A DNA stretch of 64,000 nucleotides, from NCBI GenBank assembly GCA_026182355.1, contig JAPFBL010000119.1, forward strand, positions 1,498,001 to 1,562,000. The letters run 5' to 3'. The stretch is from Hermatobates lingyangjiaoensis. Taxonomy: Eukaryota > Arthropoda > Insecta > Hemiptera > Hermatobatidae. Of this stretch, positions 23,150 through 35,655 are shown piece after piece. Position 1 is the first letter of the stretch. Every line of letters starts with the position of its first letter. Both the position numbers and the translations under genes were made by a program. Below the pieces are notes generated by a model, which was given only the letters and a program-made list of their open reading frames with translations, ran no database searches and was not told where the DNA came from.

Positions 23150-26100
23150 ATCCACCATAAATAAAAACAGAATTATTTTATGCTCTGAAGCCTATCTATT
23201 AGAAGTGTTGGTGGAAAAGTTAAATTGTTTGAAACTACAAATATTTGTAAATTCCGATCATTTATATATGCAATTACTTACCAACGTTTAGTAAACTGTT
23301 AGCTTTATTGATTGTTAATAACATAATTAATGAATTAATTGTTAATGAATATTATATTTATTAATGAATTATTCAACATTTCGTCAAAATAAAACAGATT
23401 TATAGATTTTTTTAAAATTAAAAACTAAAATACACTAAACCTCATAGTACCTTTTCTAAAATTTTTGCTAGGTTTTTTGAGTGTTTGTTGTTCTTAGAGG
23501 CGGAATCTAATTTTTAATTTAATCATCTGACTGGACCTCTTAAAGCTACTAGGTTATAGTCACAGGCAAGACGTCCTTAGTAATAAAATATGCAAATCAA
23601 CTCTATGAGCAAAGGATACTCCGGTATCCCATAAACTAAATACTTTTTTTCTGTATACCACTTCTGTGCTTTCTGGTCAACAGAAAAATCCAAACTAACA
23701 ATTAAAAAATACGTTTTTTATGCAATAATAGTTCTTTATATCAAAATTAATAAAGAAATGATAAAAGAAGTACAAAATATTTCATTAGAAAACAAAAGTA
23801 TGTTATACCAAACAGAATTAGGAACAAAAGTGCTAAATGAATAAAACCTAAAACAACTATATGTTTTAATGGATAAATAATATATATTACAGTTTTTATA
23901 ATAATTGTAATCCAGAATATTTTTATGAACTATTATTTTTAATATTGGTTCACAATTTTAAGAAAATTGAATGTCTTTATTTTGATAAAATATATTTTAG
24001 TATATTTTTTTCATTTTATTTGTGATGACTTATTCGAACACATATATCAAATGCTTTCGTAATAATTGTCCCACTTATAAGTGTTTAAATGATTTTCTGA
24101 TAAAGAAAAAACAGTTATTTTAGTCGAATGAACTTGAATTTTTAGAAATTTGATGATCAAAAGAACTGCATTTATTAATGATTTTCTTATTATAAAACGT
24201 GTTATGTCACACTTAAATACACTAAACATTTAATACAATGCAATATGTGTTAAATATCATAGTCACTGTTACTTGGTTTTGTTTCAAAGATAGAACAGTA
24301 TAGAACACTCAAGGAACAAATAAGTTCGAATTCAGATCTGCATAGAACAAGATTTTTTTCTTCATTAGAAATAAAGTGTCTGTAAATTTTCTGAATAACT
24401 TAAAACTACTATAACTTGGGATTAATTTTAGAAAATTCTATGACTTTATTTAAATTTTAAATTTATATTAAATTTAATGTAAAATTTTAAATTTAATTAT
24501 TAAAAGTCATTCGGAATTTAATTATTTGTTGTATGATATCCAACTAAATTTAAGTAGACCTTGAATGGTGATATATATATGTCAGGGTTTGAGGATGCTA
24601 ATGTATGCCCAGGGAGGAAGAATGGGCCGTAAACTAAAAGATTGGATAATAAAAGGTACGGGAAATAGCAGGGTCGTGTTCATTGATTTTGCTGGTGAAA
24701 TTATAATTATCGAACGAAAAGAAGTTAGTTAAAGAATAGGCAGTTTTGCGAATGATATAGAAAGGTGCAAAGAACTCGTCTGAAAGTCAGTCTGTAGGTA
24801 GAATAAATGTTGTCACTGTTTCAGTAAATCAATGTTATAGACACGTATCATCTTAATAGTTTGATTAACAGTTAAGTTGATCAACAGAGATTTGTCATCT
24901 AAAAAAGCTAACATTCTTTAGAGCATATTGTTTTTCCTTAGAGCATCACTAACTAGATGAATTAACCCTATGACCTATGCAGTACTTATACCGTAGTCGT
25001 TGGGCCGGTTTCAGAGGACTTAGAGTTTGAGTTGAATTGCATAACGAGTTAAACCCCAAAGGGCAACACGTTAAATCGTCGGCCTGATTTGATATTTTGG
25101 TGTAATGGCTGGAAAGCTAAGGTGCACAGCGATCAAAACAGGTTTCAGAGGACTACAATACCGGTAAACCAGATAAACTAGAAGATAAGAGAATCATGAA
25201 ACTTTTTCACTAATCAATCTTTGAGTAGTCACTTAAAAAACTAGTCGTTTCCTTATAACAGGAAAGTTAGAACAAGTTTCCTGTTAGAGTTTTATGAAAG
25301 TAACAAGAACTTTACTATCATACTTCTGTAATTAATATCTTGTTTTTCTTTATTTTTGTTGCTCGCTTTAACAACCTTGATCATACCAATGCTGAGTTAG
25401 ATCATCAGCATAATACTGCAAGATTAGACCGAATCATATGATCTGAAAAGGGTTCGCCTTTTCAACTTTCCTAATGGCAATTGGAAAGTAAAGTTGATGA
25501 CAACTCAGGAGTAGCTTGTCTAGCAGCATTTCTCATTTGTTGTTTGTTTGCTGGCGTTCTGTTTACCTTAATTACTATGCTTCTTTGAAACAACTTTCAA
25601 AAAAGTCTACGGAACTAAATTAAATCATTATTAAATTTTCAAATATCAAGCCGTGTTTTTGGATGAGGTGGTAATATCTCTTTAAATGTTTTCTCCTAGT
25701 CAACGTCCACGTTTACTGTTGAGCCATTTGGTGACAAATTTACGTAACCTTTATTTCAGATGTTTCAATGTGTCATACTACGGTGGTCCTTAGTACTTAA
25801 TTCATATTAAGCTTAGAGAAGGTTTTCTTTCCTACCACTAAATATGCTACCTACACTATGCTTTTAAATAATAGTTTTTTCATAAATATTTTATATTCAA
25901 GTATAAATTTCATGAATTTGTTGAACAATGACTTCCTTTATTCTATAACATCATTGCGTTTATTCAAACAATTCTTCTAGTACTTATTTTTTTTGTTATT
26001 TCAATTTAAGCATGCTTGCTTCTTAGATATTTTGAAATGTTTATTCTATTATTATTATTATTATCTCTCTCTGTAGACCTCGTTGTCGAAAAAAAGTCAT

Positions 26101-26520
26101 TCAATACATGACTTTTTTAAAAAAAGTTGTCTATTCAACATCAGCTTTTTTTTCTTTCTTTCGCCGTTTCAAACTCACATTATTCTAGTGTAAATGGCTT
26201 AGTGTAAACAGGTATGCTGACCGATGACAGTAACTGTGGACAAAGTTTAAGTAATAAATTACATATTTGTTTAAAACTTTAGTATTTTTTACGAAACAGT
26301 TCTGTTTAATACATGATGAAGACTCTTCAAAGTCAGTTTCAGAAAGCGAAAATTGAAACGGTAACTTTTATACAAAAGGGTTGTTAAACAAATTTCCGTC
26401 TGTTTCATTGATTATTATTAATTTATTTATTTCTTCTTCTTTTCGAGAGAGAGATGAGGGTCTTCTAAAGCTTCATCTCTGACGCCGATTCCTGAAGAAA
26501 ATAATAAATCTTCCTAATGA
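22831..26520. other. Intronic stretch with one (TA)n
   Basis: It contains a TA tract at 23105-23142. The segment 24995-25185 contains ggtttcagaggact twice (about 25009 and 25142) in direct orientation, about 130 bases apart, within less AT-rich sequence. This may be part of an unrecognised dispersed repeat. Otherwise nothing is identified. Confidence 0.45.
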
Positions 26521-26524
26521 TTTT

Positions 26525-26665
26525 ACATTGGAAGTCCTACATTTTACCTAACCCAAGTGAGTTTAAAGTAAGAATCTTTAACGAGTCACTGACATCATAC
26601 AGGCTTGAGGCCGACAGCTTAACGTCCTCTCCTAGAGACAAGGAACTCACATTATTTAAACTCCC
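26525..26665 (-). mobile_element. SINE fragment
   Basis: Reverse-oriented partial SINE. It has ttggaagtcctacattttac, then ctttaacgagt, acatcatacaggcttgaggc and cgacagcttaacgtcctctc, in the same order as other reverse copies (for example 46928-47245). The tRNA head is missing or heavily eroded. Confidence 0.65.
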
Positions 26666-27590
26666 ACATAAAAAGACTCAAGGAATGAATTAGTTAGTTC
26701 TTATGTCTGTGTATGTATATATACAAACGCTGTGAACTGGAGTGGTCAGGATATATGCTAAGGTTATTTGCTTAGCTCGGTCAGAGACGCAGAAGTCTGA
26801 ATTGCCATTAACAAAAACTGCTGTAAGTACAACTATAGGCAAAAGCTGAAACAAATTCTCATATTTTTTCCGGATTATCAGTAAACTTTATTACCATAAA
26901 GTTTAATGTCAAACAAATATAATATAAATAACTGTCCCTATTTTTTTCTAAATTTGCTAAAAACAGTATTATAAATACTTAAGATAATGTTAAGACCAGT
27001 AACAAAATTCTTAGAATGCTAGTATGTCTTCAAATTCACTTGTACAGACATTGCACTTTCCGACAATAAACCCCAATTATACTATTACTATTAGCAATAG
27101 TACTTAAGAAAGGATTTCACAGGGTTGTTCCCTCTCATAATAGAAATATTAGAAATAATTAAATGTTATAATATTTATAGATTTTAGGGTAGCACCCAGT
27201 AGTTTTTATTTTCAATTATGGAAGGTGTTTTAGCTAATTAAAGTTCAAATTTAGTTTCCTCTACATTTTAAAATTTACCACTTAATTTTAAAATCTACAA
27301 TGAAACTTGTATAAAATTTTGTCAGCAATACAATTCTACAAAAAAATAATCTTAATTTTTTTTCATCCTATTTTATTTCTTAATGACATTATTTGGTTTA
27401 AAATTACTTTACTTATTTAATTTAAATTTTAAATACTTTAAAATTTTAAAATACTTTAAATTGTAATATTTACTTTAAAATTTACTAGTGGTCTTTTATG
27501 TAGTCCCTTATCTATATACATTCTTTGAAATGAATTCTGAGTGGACGAAAATGATCTGAAACATTTGTAGGCTTAATAAAAGGCAAATTT
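26666..27590. other. Intronic stretch, nothing identified
   Basis: AT-rich sequence without recognisable features. Confidence 0.5.
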
Positions 27591-27652
27591 AATAAATAAT
27601 TTTAAATAACTATTTTATTTTCCGAATGTAAAGATAATGCCAATTTATTTCA

Positions 27653-27874
27653 TTAGGATTTAAAAATCAAATCAGCTAAATGCTTTGCTTCATTGTAAAC
27701 AGAGTGTTGGAGACGTAGATGAAAATTATTGATAACTCTATGGATAATTTCTTGTGGAATGGCTGCTATTTCTAAAGGAATTGCTTGTTTTAAGTCCTCA
27801 ATAGATGCGTTGACGCCCGCGATACATTGAGGAATGATAACGTGCAATTCGTTTGCAAATAGCAGCCATCCCAC
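27653..27874 (-). pseudogene. Tc1/mariner transposase C-terminal fragment
   Basis: A 73-codon remnant ending at a natural stop. The block LKQAIPLEIAAIPQEIIHRV followed by INNFHLRLQ is typical of the extreme C-terminus of arthropod Tc1/mariner transposases. There is no DDE catalytic core and no N-terminal helix-turn-helix, so it is inactive. It forms the left arm of the inverted duplication. Confidence 0.65.
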
Positions 27875-27885
27875 AATAAATTTTC

Positions 27886-27963
27886 AATAATTTTCATCTA
27901 CGTCTCCAACAGTGTGTAAGCAATGGTGGAGAGTATCTTGCTGATTTGATTTTTAAATCCTAG
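27886..27963 (+). pseudogene. Second copy of the transposase C-terminal fragment
   Basis: 26 codons including the stop, reading NNFHLRLQQCVSNGGEYLAD then LIFKS. It is the mirror copy of the left arm but differs at several residues (QCVSNGGEY against HSVYNEAKH). The form QCVSNGGEYL is closer to the family consensus. The two arms therefore diverged independently. Confidence 0.65.
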
Positions 27964-28029
27964 TGAAATAAAATGACATTACATTTACATTCGGAAAATA
28001 AAATAGTTGTTTAAAATTAATTATTATTT

Positions 28030-29700
28030 TTGATTTTTATCAAGCCAACAAATGTTTCAGATAATTTTGATTCGATCGACATGTGGAGTAATTTGTAATA
28101 TGTTATAATGTAAGCCTAGTTTTCCATTAAAGAAAACCACATCTTTCTCTCCTACTTTTCTTTTGTCACAGATAAAATTGTGCTTCCAATTGACCGTAAG
28201 TACTAAAAAGCATTCAAACAACATAGTTGAAGTTGAACAGCGGCTGCGAAGACCTCAGAAGTATATAGATTCGTTCACCTAGATTCATTAATTTGTCGTT
28301 ATCTAGCTGAAGGAAATGACTCCGATCTTACTAACATTTATCCAGATTATAATCTGTGTTTAATAAAGTTTTTTATTGTCTATTTTTTACTAACCAATTT
28401 AGTTTTAATAATATTTAAAATTTAAACATTTAACCATTTTAAAATTAATAGTTTTTGCATCTTAATTTGTAGAAGTACCAGTACTCCAAGAATTTTGTTT
28501 TTAATAACATCATCGTAATGTTATTTATAAATAACATTATATATGATATAATGGGAGACAGTTTCTACTATTATATTATATTTAGGGTAATGGTTAGCAC
28601 TATCGTAAATTGTCTTGAAAATTATATTTTCCTATTAAATTGCCGGTAATAGAAGATGTTTACTTAAAACTAATATTTTACAGCATTTTGTTATTTAAAA
28701 ATGTACTAGCTATGTTTACGAAACGATGTATTGAGGTTTGATGATTTGGTGTATTGACGATTGATGATATAGTTTTGAGTATTGATGATTTGGTGAAGTA
28801 CATAATTTACAAGAGTTTACAAAGATTTAAAGGAATTTTGTAATTTTTTAAAATATAAATCATTAACATTATTAAAGTTTAGGCCGTATTAGTAGTAATG
28901 CTAATACTGATTACTTCAAGATAGTTAGTGTTCCATTTGTCACCTTTATTTTATAAGTAGACATTTATGGACAACTCTTGCTTAAGTTTTGAGGTATTCA
29001 GTGAAACGGAAGACAGGCGCAATCACCAATGGTCCATTAGAGCATTAGTCCTTATCAGTCAGAGTCTTATGCTATTGCGTACAATCATTGAATGCTTCTT
29101 ATGGCTCATTATGTATTCAAAACAGAAATTATATCTTTTCTTCTTAAAAAAAATCAAAATATAAATTCATAACATGCGTTCTAATCATTACATACAAAAA
29201 TCAACAGTTCTATTTGTGTATTCATGCCTCCGTTTGCACTATGGAAATGGCCAAATGAATAATAATATACGTAAAATAAATATCCTTTTTTGAACATTTT
29301 CCTGGTAAAGTTTGATGCAAAAAATCTTTAAAATTCAGTTCATGTATAATTAGAAAAAAAATTGTGGAATATAAAAATGTTTTGACACTTTTGAACACTC
29401 TAAGGAACATCCATCTGTACATACAAATAAACCAACACTAGCATCGTTAGTTACTATTAAACAATTTTCTGTGTATTTTTCATCTAACTTTTCATCTAAA
29501 GATCGTTTCATCTAACTTCAATTGTAAACTTTATTACTACTAAATGTGTCCAAAAAATTGTAAATCAATCGTTATTAACCCTGTTAGTTCGCATATTTGT
29601 ATATTATCAATGCATAACTCATTTTTTTTAGGATACTTTGACTATAATTTTATGCATTTAAAAGTAATTTTTTTTTCAGGGTTAATTTTTGATTTTGTAG
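28030..29700. other. Intronic stretch, nothing identified
   Basis: AT-rich lipase intron sequence without recognised features. Confidence 0.5.
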
Positions 29701-29719
29701 CGGAAATCGGGTGGACACC

Positions 29720-30060
29720 CATTGGTGGCACTCCGTAACTATATTTATTCTTTATGACGACAGAAGGTCACGTGGCCATTGCCGTTTTAGTCGTCTTTAG
29801 GGGTTTGTGAGGGAAAGATTTTGAGCAAGTGGGTTTGGATGAGTTGAGAGTTTACTGTGGAATGTTTAGTAGCGGTTTTTGGCATAGTCGCGAACGAAGA
29901 GGACTTTAAGATCTCGGTGAATGATTATGTTTGGAACGTAAAATGGGAGATGTGAGAGTTTTCTAAGAATTTTTGATTGAATGGCTTGTATAGGACGAAT
30001 ATTTGAAGGTTTATCAGAACGCCGAAGTTCTATTGCATTAGCCCAAGAAGGCTTCAAGAT
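29720..30060 (-). pseudogene. Jockey-type LINE, 3' end of ORF2 (5'-truncated)
   Basis: On the minus strand from about 30057 it reads MKPSWANAIELRRSDKPSNI, then RPIQAIQSKILRKLSHLPFY, VPNIIIHRDLKVLFVRDYAK and NRY before a stop at about 29866. In the same frame beyond the stop it continues TFHSKLSTHPNPLAQNLSL and, with further stops, RRLKRQWPRDLL. These are the C-terminal blocks of Jockey-clade ORF2 (KP.W.Y.I.LW..., QS..LR....P.YV.N..IH.DL...V..., HPNPLA..L, RRLKR..P.DLL). The reverse transcriptase and endonuclease are absent, consistent with 5' truncation at insertion. Confidence 0.8.
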
Positions 30061-31045
30061 TATGTTGTATATGTGGATACCTCATTTAGAAGATATTTTA
30101 TAAAGACATAGAGCATTTTACCAGTAACACTTCCAATGTGTCTTAGGACTTTGACAAGGACCCTTTTTCCTGATTAGTTCTTAGGTTATGTTTAAAATGC
30201 ATTGTTGAGAGTGGATTGTTTTTGTTTAGTGCTTATTATAAGAATATTGTATAATTTATGTTGTATTCATAGATGAAAGGAAGCATTCATGAGTGAATTT
30301 AGTATAGGTGTAACAATAGTACAGCTCTATGAATATATTTAGGTACAATTTCTGTAAAAACAAATGTGTTCACTATACAAAATGATGATAGTTTCCATAA
30401 CTATGTTATCTCTATGTTGTTTTTTTCAATTACAATTTTAATTATTTAATTTAATTGATTTAATGACTCAATTTTAAAATTCAGCCAGCGCTAATGATTC
30501 AATAATTTAAACGATTCCCCGAACACACTACTGCTCGTATTATTTTCTGTGTTGAAAACTGTAAAACTGTGAGTAAGCATAGCCAATGAAGCATATCATG
30601 CAGAGGTATATGATTATATCGTAGTCCTTGAAGATAGCATAGTGCAGTCATAACTCTCAAGGTGGCGACACATAATTATTGAAGATGCTAAATAATCTAA
30701 TACTGCTAGATTTCAGTGTCCTTGATAATTGTGTAGCCTAAATAATAACTCTAATGTAGTGTCAGAACATAGTAGTTGTACTACTATAAGTTGAATAGAC
30801 TTATTTCTTAAATGCAGAACGGTTAACTCTAAATGTCAAAGTTTAGTGCTTGTTAGACGAGATTTGGATGATCAGGTTATTCTTTGTCTACATTGATCGA
30901 TAAGTCAAGTGATGTAGTGATCAATGTACTCCCACTTCAAATAATGTATATCAACATTTATGGCATGTAATGGAGCCCTTACTGTATGGTGTCTTATTCA
31001 TGATACACTATTATGACCTTTCTTAATGTTTCCTCCCCTAGCGTT
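30061..31045. other. Intronic stretch, nothing identified
   Basis: No recognised feature. It is AT-rich with ordinary simple-sequence runs. Confidence 0.5.
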
Positions 31046-31049
31046 TATT

Positions 31050-31106
31050 AAAAAAAAAACTCTCCAATCCGCACCTACACAACGGATAGGAGAGTTTTTT
31101 TTTTAA
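31050..31106. repeat. A-rich hairpin, 19-bp stem
   Basis: aaaaaaaactctccaatccg and cggataggagagtttttttt are reverse complements apart from one mismatch and are separated by an 11-base loop (cacctacacaa). It looks like two abutted short terminal inverted repeats of a transposon or a foldback element. It could also form a stable RNA hairpin if transcribed within the lipase pre-mRNA. No homologous pair was found elsewhere in the window. Confidence 0.6.
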
Positions 31107-31765
31107 ACAATTTATTTTTGTTATACTAATTCATATTAATTGAAATATAAAATTTGATAACAATCGAATCAAAATGGGAACGACACAATACTAAGAGAAA
31201 ATAAATAATGAAATTAGACCAAAATTATCAGAATAACACTGGAGTAAATTATAATTTTAAAATGTAACAACAGAACTAATTAGTTGCTCTGAGATTCTAT
31301 TCATAACAATAATAATAATAATTTTTAATACTAACATAAAAATTATGTTAGTCACAAGACAAAAATCAGTCACAAGAACACTTGGAAATTGCTATACTAG
31401 TGCCCCTGAATTTACAGTGAATCCCTAGTGGTCCCTAGTCACTGCTAAGCAATTATGCTTAATTAAGTAATTATCACTCCCTAACAAATTATGCTAAGCA
31501 ATGTTGCTTATAAAATGAACTGAAACTAATTTAATAAACTTAACTAATTTAATTATAAGACTTAGATACTAATATAGAAACACTGACAGGCAGTGATACA
31601 TTCAACCAATTGAGAGCGGGCACTCAACTGTACTCAACGTCACAATCAATGGCGAGACAGTTTCTCGAGTTGTACTAGTGAATATGCGAGAAAATATTAC
31701 AATAACAAATATATATTTGTATATTTAGAAATATATATTAGAAAGAAGACGGCGTGATAGAGAGG

Positions 31766-31801
<36 letters not shown>

Positions 31802-32440
31802 AAGAGTCTCTTGCATATTTACATACAAGTGCAGGTGAGGATTTCGTCTAGCCAGTAGTTCACTACTGCTACCTGTTTTTCTTTAATGACGTACTTGAGC
31901 CTTTCGGCTATACCATGATAAAGCAAAATAGGTGAATATTTTTTCACGTGGAACTATTTAGTCACGCTAGAAGAATCTAACCGCCTCATCAAAAATGAGA
32001 AAACAGATTCAGTCCTCTCCTCACTTAATCTCGTCAGTACAATAAGCTGGACTGTCATCCCAGGGTGAATAGACAATTAGACAGGGTGAATAGACATTTT
32101 TTCTAGACAATATATATAGGTTTTGTTCATCGTCACAGCATTGATCATGGCCGAATATTCAACGGATAACCATAGTTGTGCACTTTAATGAAGAATTGTC
32201 CGCAAGTAGCTGAACATTTAGTAAAGACGACTTGAAGGGTCATAGGAAGTTGTCTGCTATTAAAGCACCTGTTTGTATACTAAAAGTACACATTTTTAAA
32301 TATTTGATTACATCAGTGTTTAGCAATCTGTGTCAAATAAAAATATTTAGTTGCACAGAAATGTGATAATATATATTTCTTTATATTTTTTTACATTATT
32401 AGCGTTATTTATTAGCAATGAGATCCGTGAATCTTCTACG
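31107..32440. other. Intronic stretch with (GA)n
   Basis: It contains a GA-rich microsatellite at about 31758-31805 with interruptions. Nothing else is identified. Confidence 0.55.
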
Positions 32441-32469
32441 TCCCCCATAACAAGCTACAACCAGCATAA

Positions 32470-32890
32470 ATAAAGCTTAGATCTGATAAGCAAAGTGGTT
32501 AAAAGCCTTAAAAAGGACAGATGCAAGCCGGAAGGAGTTTGAGCGGATTTTCCACACTCGGACACCAGACTAAGATTGAGAACCCCAAAGGGGCAGCTAA
32601 AGCCGCTGTTGTACCACCTGAGTAAGAAGGAAGTCTTGAAAAAGACAGGTGTTAGCAACACGAGACCAAAAGGGTGGGTAAGCACGCAGCCCAGCAGATT
32701 TACCACCCGCGGACCCCAGTCCAAGGACACAATCACCGTACAGAGCCCCGCAAACAATCCTTAAACAAGACAGGCGTTAGCCACATCTGACTATTAGGGC
32801 GGGCTGTCATCCAAACCAGCGCGCAAACGAGCCGACTCCTCTATCGGACGACAACCCAGGCAAAACCCTCAGCCCATTTGTGCCTTTCAA
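32470..32890 (+). other. GC-rich island with internal direct repeat
   Basis: About 420 bases with far higher GC than the flanks. Two related blocks are in direct orientation, near 32642 (aaagacaggtgttagcaaca) and near 32766 (aagacaggcgttagccacat). Each is followed by gggtgggtaagcacgcagcc- or gggcgggctgtcatccaaac-type sequence. Short frames on both strands (62 and 100 codons) show no recognised family. A part of a retrotransposon untranslated region is possible but unproven. Confidence 0.4.
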
Positions 32891-32899
32891 CATTTTTTA

Positions 32900-33775
32900 A
32901 ACGAAAAAATATTTTTTAACTTTGTAAAGTTTGGTATCTTTTAATTAAAATATAAATATCTATTACTAATCTGAACTATGGGAATTTCTATTAAAAAAAA
33001 AACATATTTCACAACTACACCATCCCTTTCTTATTCCCGAGTAACACTGGATATTTCTGCTAGTATTATATCATTTTAATTAAATTGATTAATTATTATT
33101 GCTCATTAATATTTTTTATAATTACATGAAAACTATGAAGTTTGATTTCTTCCTTTTTTTGAACTTTCGAGTTTAAAAAAAATGCTTTTTTAAAAAATTG
33201 ACATTATAAAAAATTTATGAATTTAAATTAAATATTGAGATAAGCAAACAAATAAAAAAATATCATTTTACATCTAGTGTAAAATTTAAATACATTTTGG
33301 ACATTAATTTTTTATGTGCTTAAGTGTCCTTAATTTTTTTTAAGTGTACAAAAAATTTGTTTTAACTATTTCAAATAATTCTATGCATTAATGCAAATGC
33401 AATACAAAATACAAATAATAATTACAATCATTTAAGTATATAACAATTTGATAGTTGTTTCTAATTTATTTCGGCGTCCCTCACTAAATGGAGGTTGTAC
33501 CATCTATTTATACTACTTTAAGAGGTATTTATACTTGAACAGAGGTAAATCAGGCAGTGGGAAATTTCTGTGGAATTTGCTATTCTCTATACCCTAAGCA
33601 TGTGTCAGTTATAGCTTAGAGTACGGTAAAAACCCCACTTTTGGTCAAAATCCAATCATGTTAGAGTTACAGGGTATATTTCTGTTCTTTTAATTTTCCA
33701 TTATTGATTATCAGTTTTTATACCTTCATACTATCAAAAATTTGAAGAAGAAATATAAACATTTAAATACTTAAA
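32900..33775. other. Intronic stretch, nothing identified
   Basis: Very AT-rich sequence between the GC island and the SINE at 33779. Confidence 0.5.
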
Positions 33776-33778
33776 TTA

Positions 33779-34025
33779 TGGGGGCCAGGTTAGCTCAGTG
33801 GTTAAACATACTCGCCTCTGGGATGGTAGTCCAGAGTTTCGTTGGCCCTCGATTTATTCCCGCGGGAGGTGAATAAACCTGACTACGTAGTCCCTCGGAG
33901 AGGACGCTAAGCCGTCGGTAACGAGCCTGTACGATGTCAGGCCTATACTCGTTAAAGATCCCTACTCATATGCACTTGAGTTAGGCAAAATTTAGAACTT
34001 TTAATGTAGAATCTGTAGAATCGCC
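33779..34025 (+). mobile_element. tRNA-derived SINE
   Basis: It opens gggggccaggttagctcagt with a clear A box (TTAGCTCAGTGGTTAA). A degraded B box near ccagagtttcg is followed by ggaggtgaataaacctgac and the core blocks ccctcggagaggacgctaag, cgagcctgtacgatgtcagg and ctcgttaaagatccctactc. It ends near the aatgtagaatc block. This is one of the better-preserved cores. Confidence 0.85.
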
Positions 34026-34865
34026 CATCAAACAAAAAAACCGTGAAATGGCTGACGTTATCACCCGCTAGTGGATCAGTTTAAACAGCAAGAAAAAAAT
34101 TGTACCTATTATCTTTGTTTTGCTTCATAATGTTCCAGATATAAGTGAAAACATGAAAATTTGGACAAAACTCCAGTATTCAGAGTCTTCTGTTAAGTGT
34201 TTTGCAAAAAATCAATGGAATTTACCCTCCATTGTCTTAGCTTTCTTTTTATATCAGTCACTCTCTTTCATTATTTAATCTATCTCTATTTAGGTTTTGA
34301 TTAAATAGAGAATTAAAAATGAACAATTAACAATGAAGTGATACCAGTTCCATGAATATTGAAAACGTTTTGACCCTGCCTGTATTATCTCTATTAAAAG
34401 AAACTTCAGGCCTGTGCTATTAAATGATTACTTTCATTTTCACTGTCAATTAAACAAAAATTAACTTTGCATTATGTTTAAAATGACGTCTGCCATTTAT
34501 AAATCCACGATTTCTCTTTACATATCAGATTTTTTCTTTCTTAATAAGTGTATCACCTTGGAAGATTCGCTCTTTCAGATAGGTAATCTAAATAATTACA
34601 GTTAAATCTCAAAAAAAATAAATGAAAATTGGTATTGTAAGATTAGTACACAAGAGTACTACTTTGAATGTAGTGTTTGTTAATGATGTAAAATTTACTG
34701 TAAACAAAAAGTTAGTAAATGGTATTCACAAAAGAGTTTAAAAAATGTTAGAAACATTTATAATAGTAAATTAAAAATATTCAAGTTTAAAAAGTTTAAT
34801 CAAACAGATAATTACTTCCTCATTTCTTTAATATAGGAATTAACATATAGGTTTGGTTCAGTTGC
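34026..34865. other. Intronic stretch, nothing identified
   Basis: AT-rich with no recognised feature. Confidence 0.5.
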
Positions 34866-34867
34866 AA

Positions 34868-35112
34868 TTGCCATCGTAAGAAAGAAAACACCGGGCAAAG
34901 ATTAGCCCTTTATGATAACACATAATAAGCATTCTACAATGGAGCCCTATTTATGCATATTTCAAGTGTATTTAGGGAAATATCTTTAACCTGCACCTGG
35001 CATTGTAGAGGCTCGGGGCCGACAGCTAAACGTCCTCTTTGAGGGACAACGTGCTCGGATTTGTTCACCTTCTGAGTGAATAAATCGAGGACTGGAGTGA
35101 ATATAGAACCAC
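34868..35112 (-). mobile_element. tRNA-derived SINE (head truncated)
   Basis: Reverse-oriented copy with tail variant A. It has ccatcgtaagaaagaaaaca, a shifted gattagccctttatgataac, then the core complement gaggctcggggccgacagct and aaacgtcctctttgagggac. The match fades at about 35110, before the tRNA head. Confidence 0.75.
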
Positions 35113-35365
35113 TTCATTGGGCAATGCACTAAAAAAAATTATGTGTATAGTTAACGAAGATAATATTTGAAATCAATAAAATTACATCATACGAGTATGT
35201 TGTTTTAATACGTAGAGCTGGTCAAATAGAGACAACAGTGAAAAAATCTAAATGACAGCAGTGAAGGAATTTCTGTTCTGAAATATACTTAGTTATTCAA
35301 AAAGAATTACTTGATTTTATAGCGTCATATTTTAATAAAGAAAATCAATAGAAAACTCAAGCTAG

Positions 35366-35655
35366 GTTAATTTAGGTTACAGTGGCCATCTCACGAGAGA
35401 ACAGACCTAGGCAAAGATTGGCTCTTTGTGGTAGCACACAATGAACATATTGGGAGTCTTAAATTTTGCCTTACTCAAGTGTATTTACGTAGAGTATAGA
35501 TTATTAACAGTCCCTGACATCGTATAACGTCGGGACTGATAAATAACGTCCTCTCCGAAGGACAACGTGCTCAATTTTTTTTGACGCTTCTTTCGTGAAT
35601 AAATTGAGGGTCAGAGTGGGTATACGCAAGCAACTGGACTACCCTGGCCCCTACA
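35366..35655 (-). mobile_element. tRNA-derived SINE
   Basis: Full-length reverse copy. The tail complement (ttacagtggccatctcacga) is at the left and the tRNA-like head complement (actggactaccctggcccc) at the right. It lies about 250 bases from the copy at 34868 in the same orientation. Confidence 0.8.

Larger units (their letters stand above)
27592..28025. mobile_element. Inverted duplication of a Tc1/mariner transposase 3' end
   Basis: Outer inverted arms (about 27592-27735 and 27885-28025) include the cattcggaaaataaaatagt terminus on both sides. The left arm on the minus strand (27653-27874) reads MGWLLFANELHVIIPQCIAG and then IEDLKQAIPLEIAAIPQEII, ending HLADLIFKS. The right arm on the plus strand (27886-27963) reads NNFHLRLQQCVSNGGEYLAD and LIFKS then stop. 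Both are the C-terminus of a Tc1/mariner-type transposase ('..L...I..EI..IP.E...RV..NF..RL..C....G.HL.D.IF'). The catalytic DDE/D core is absent from both. Confidence 0.7.

Noticed and set aside
29866..30057. 63-codon minus frame as a host gene
   Set aside because: Its conserved blocks are those of a Jockey-type LINE ORF2 terminus, and flanking stops show it is a dead fragment.
33781..33860. Functional tRNA gene (gttagctcagtggttaa head)
   Set aside because: The A box is good, but there is no acceptor-stem pairing or anticodon-loop structure. The head is followed by the SINE core in at least a dozen copies.
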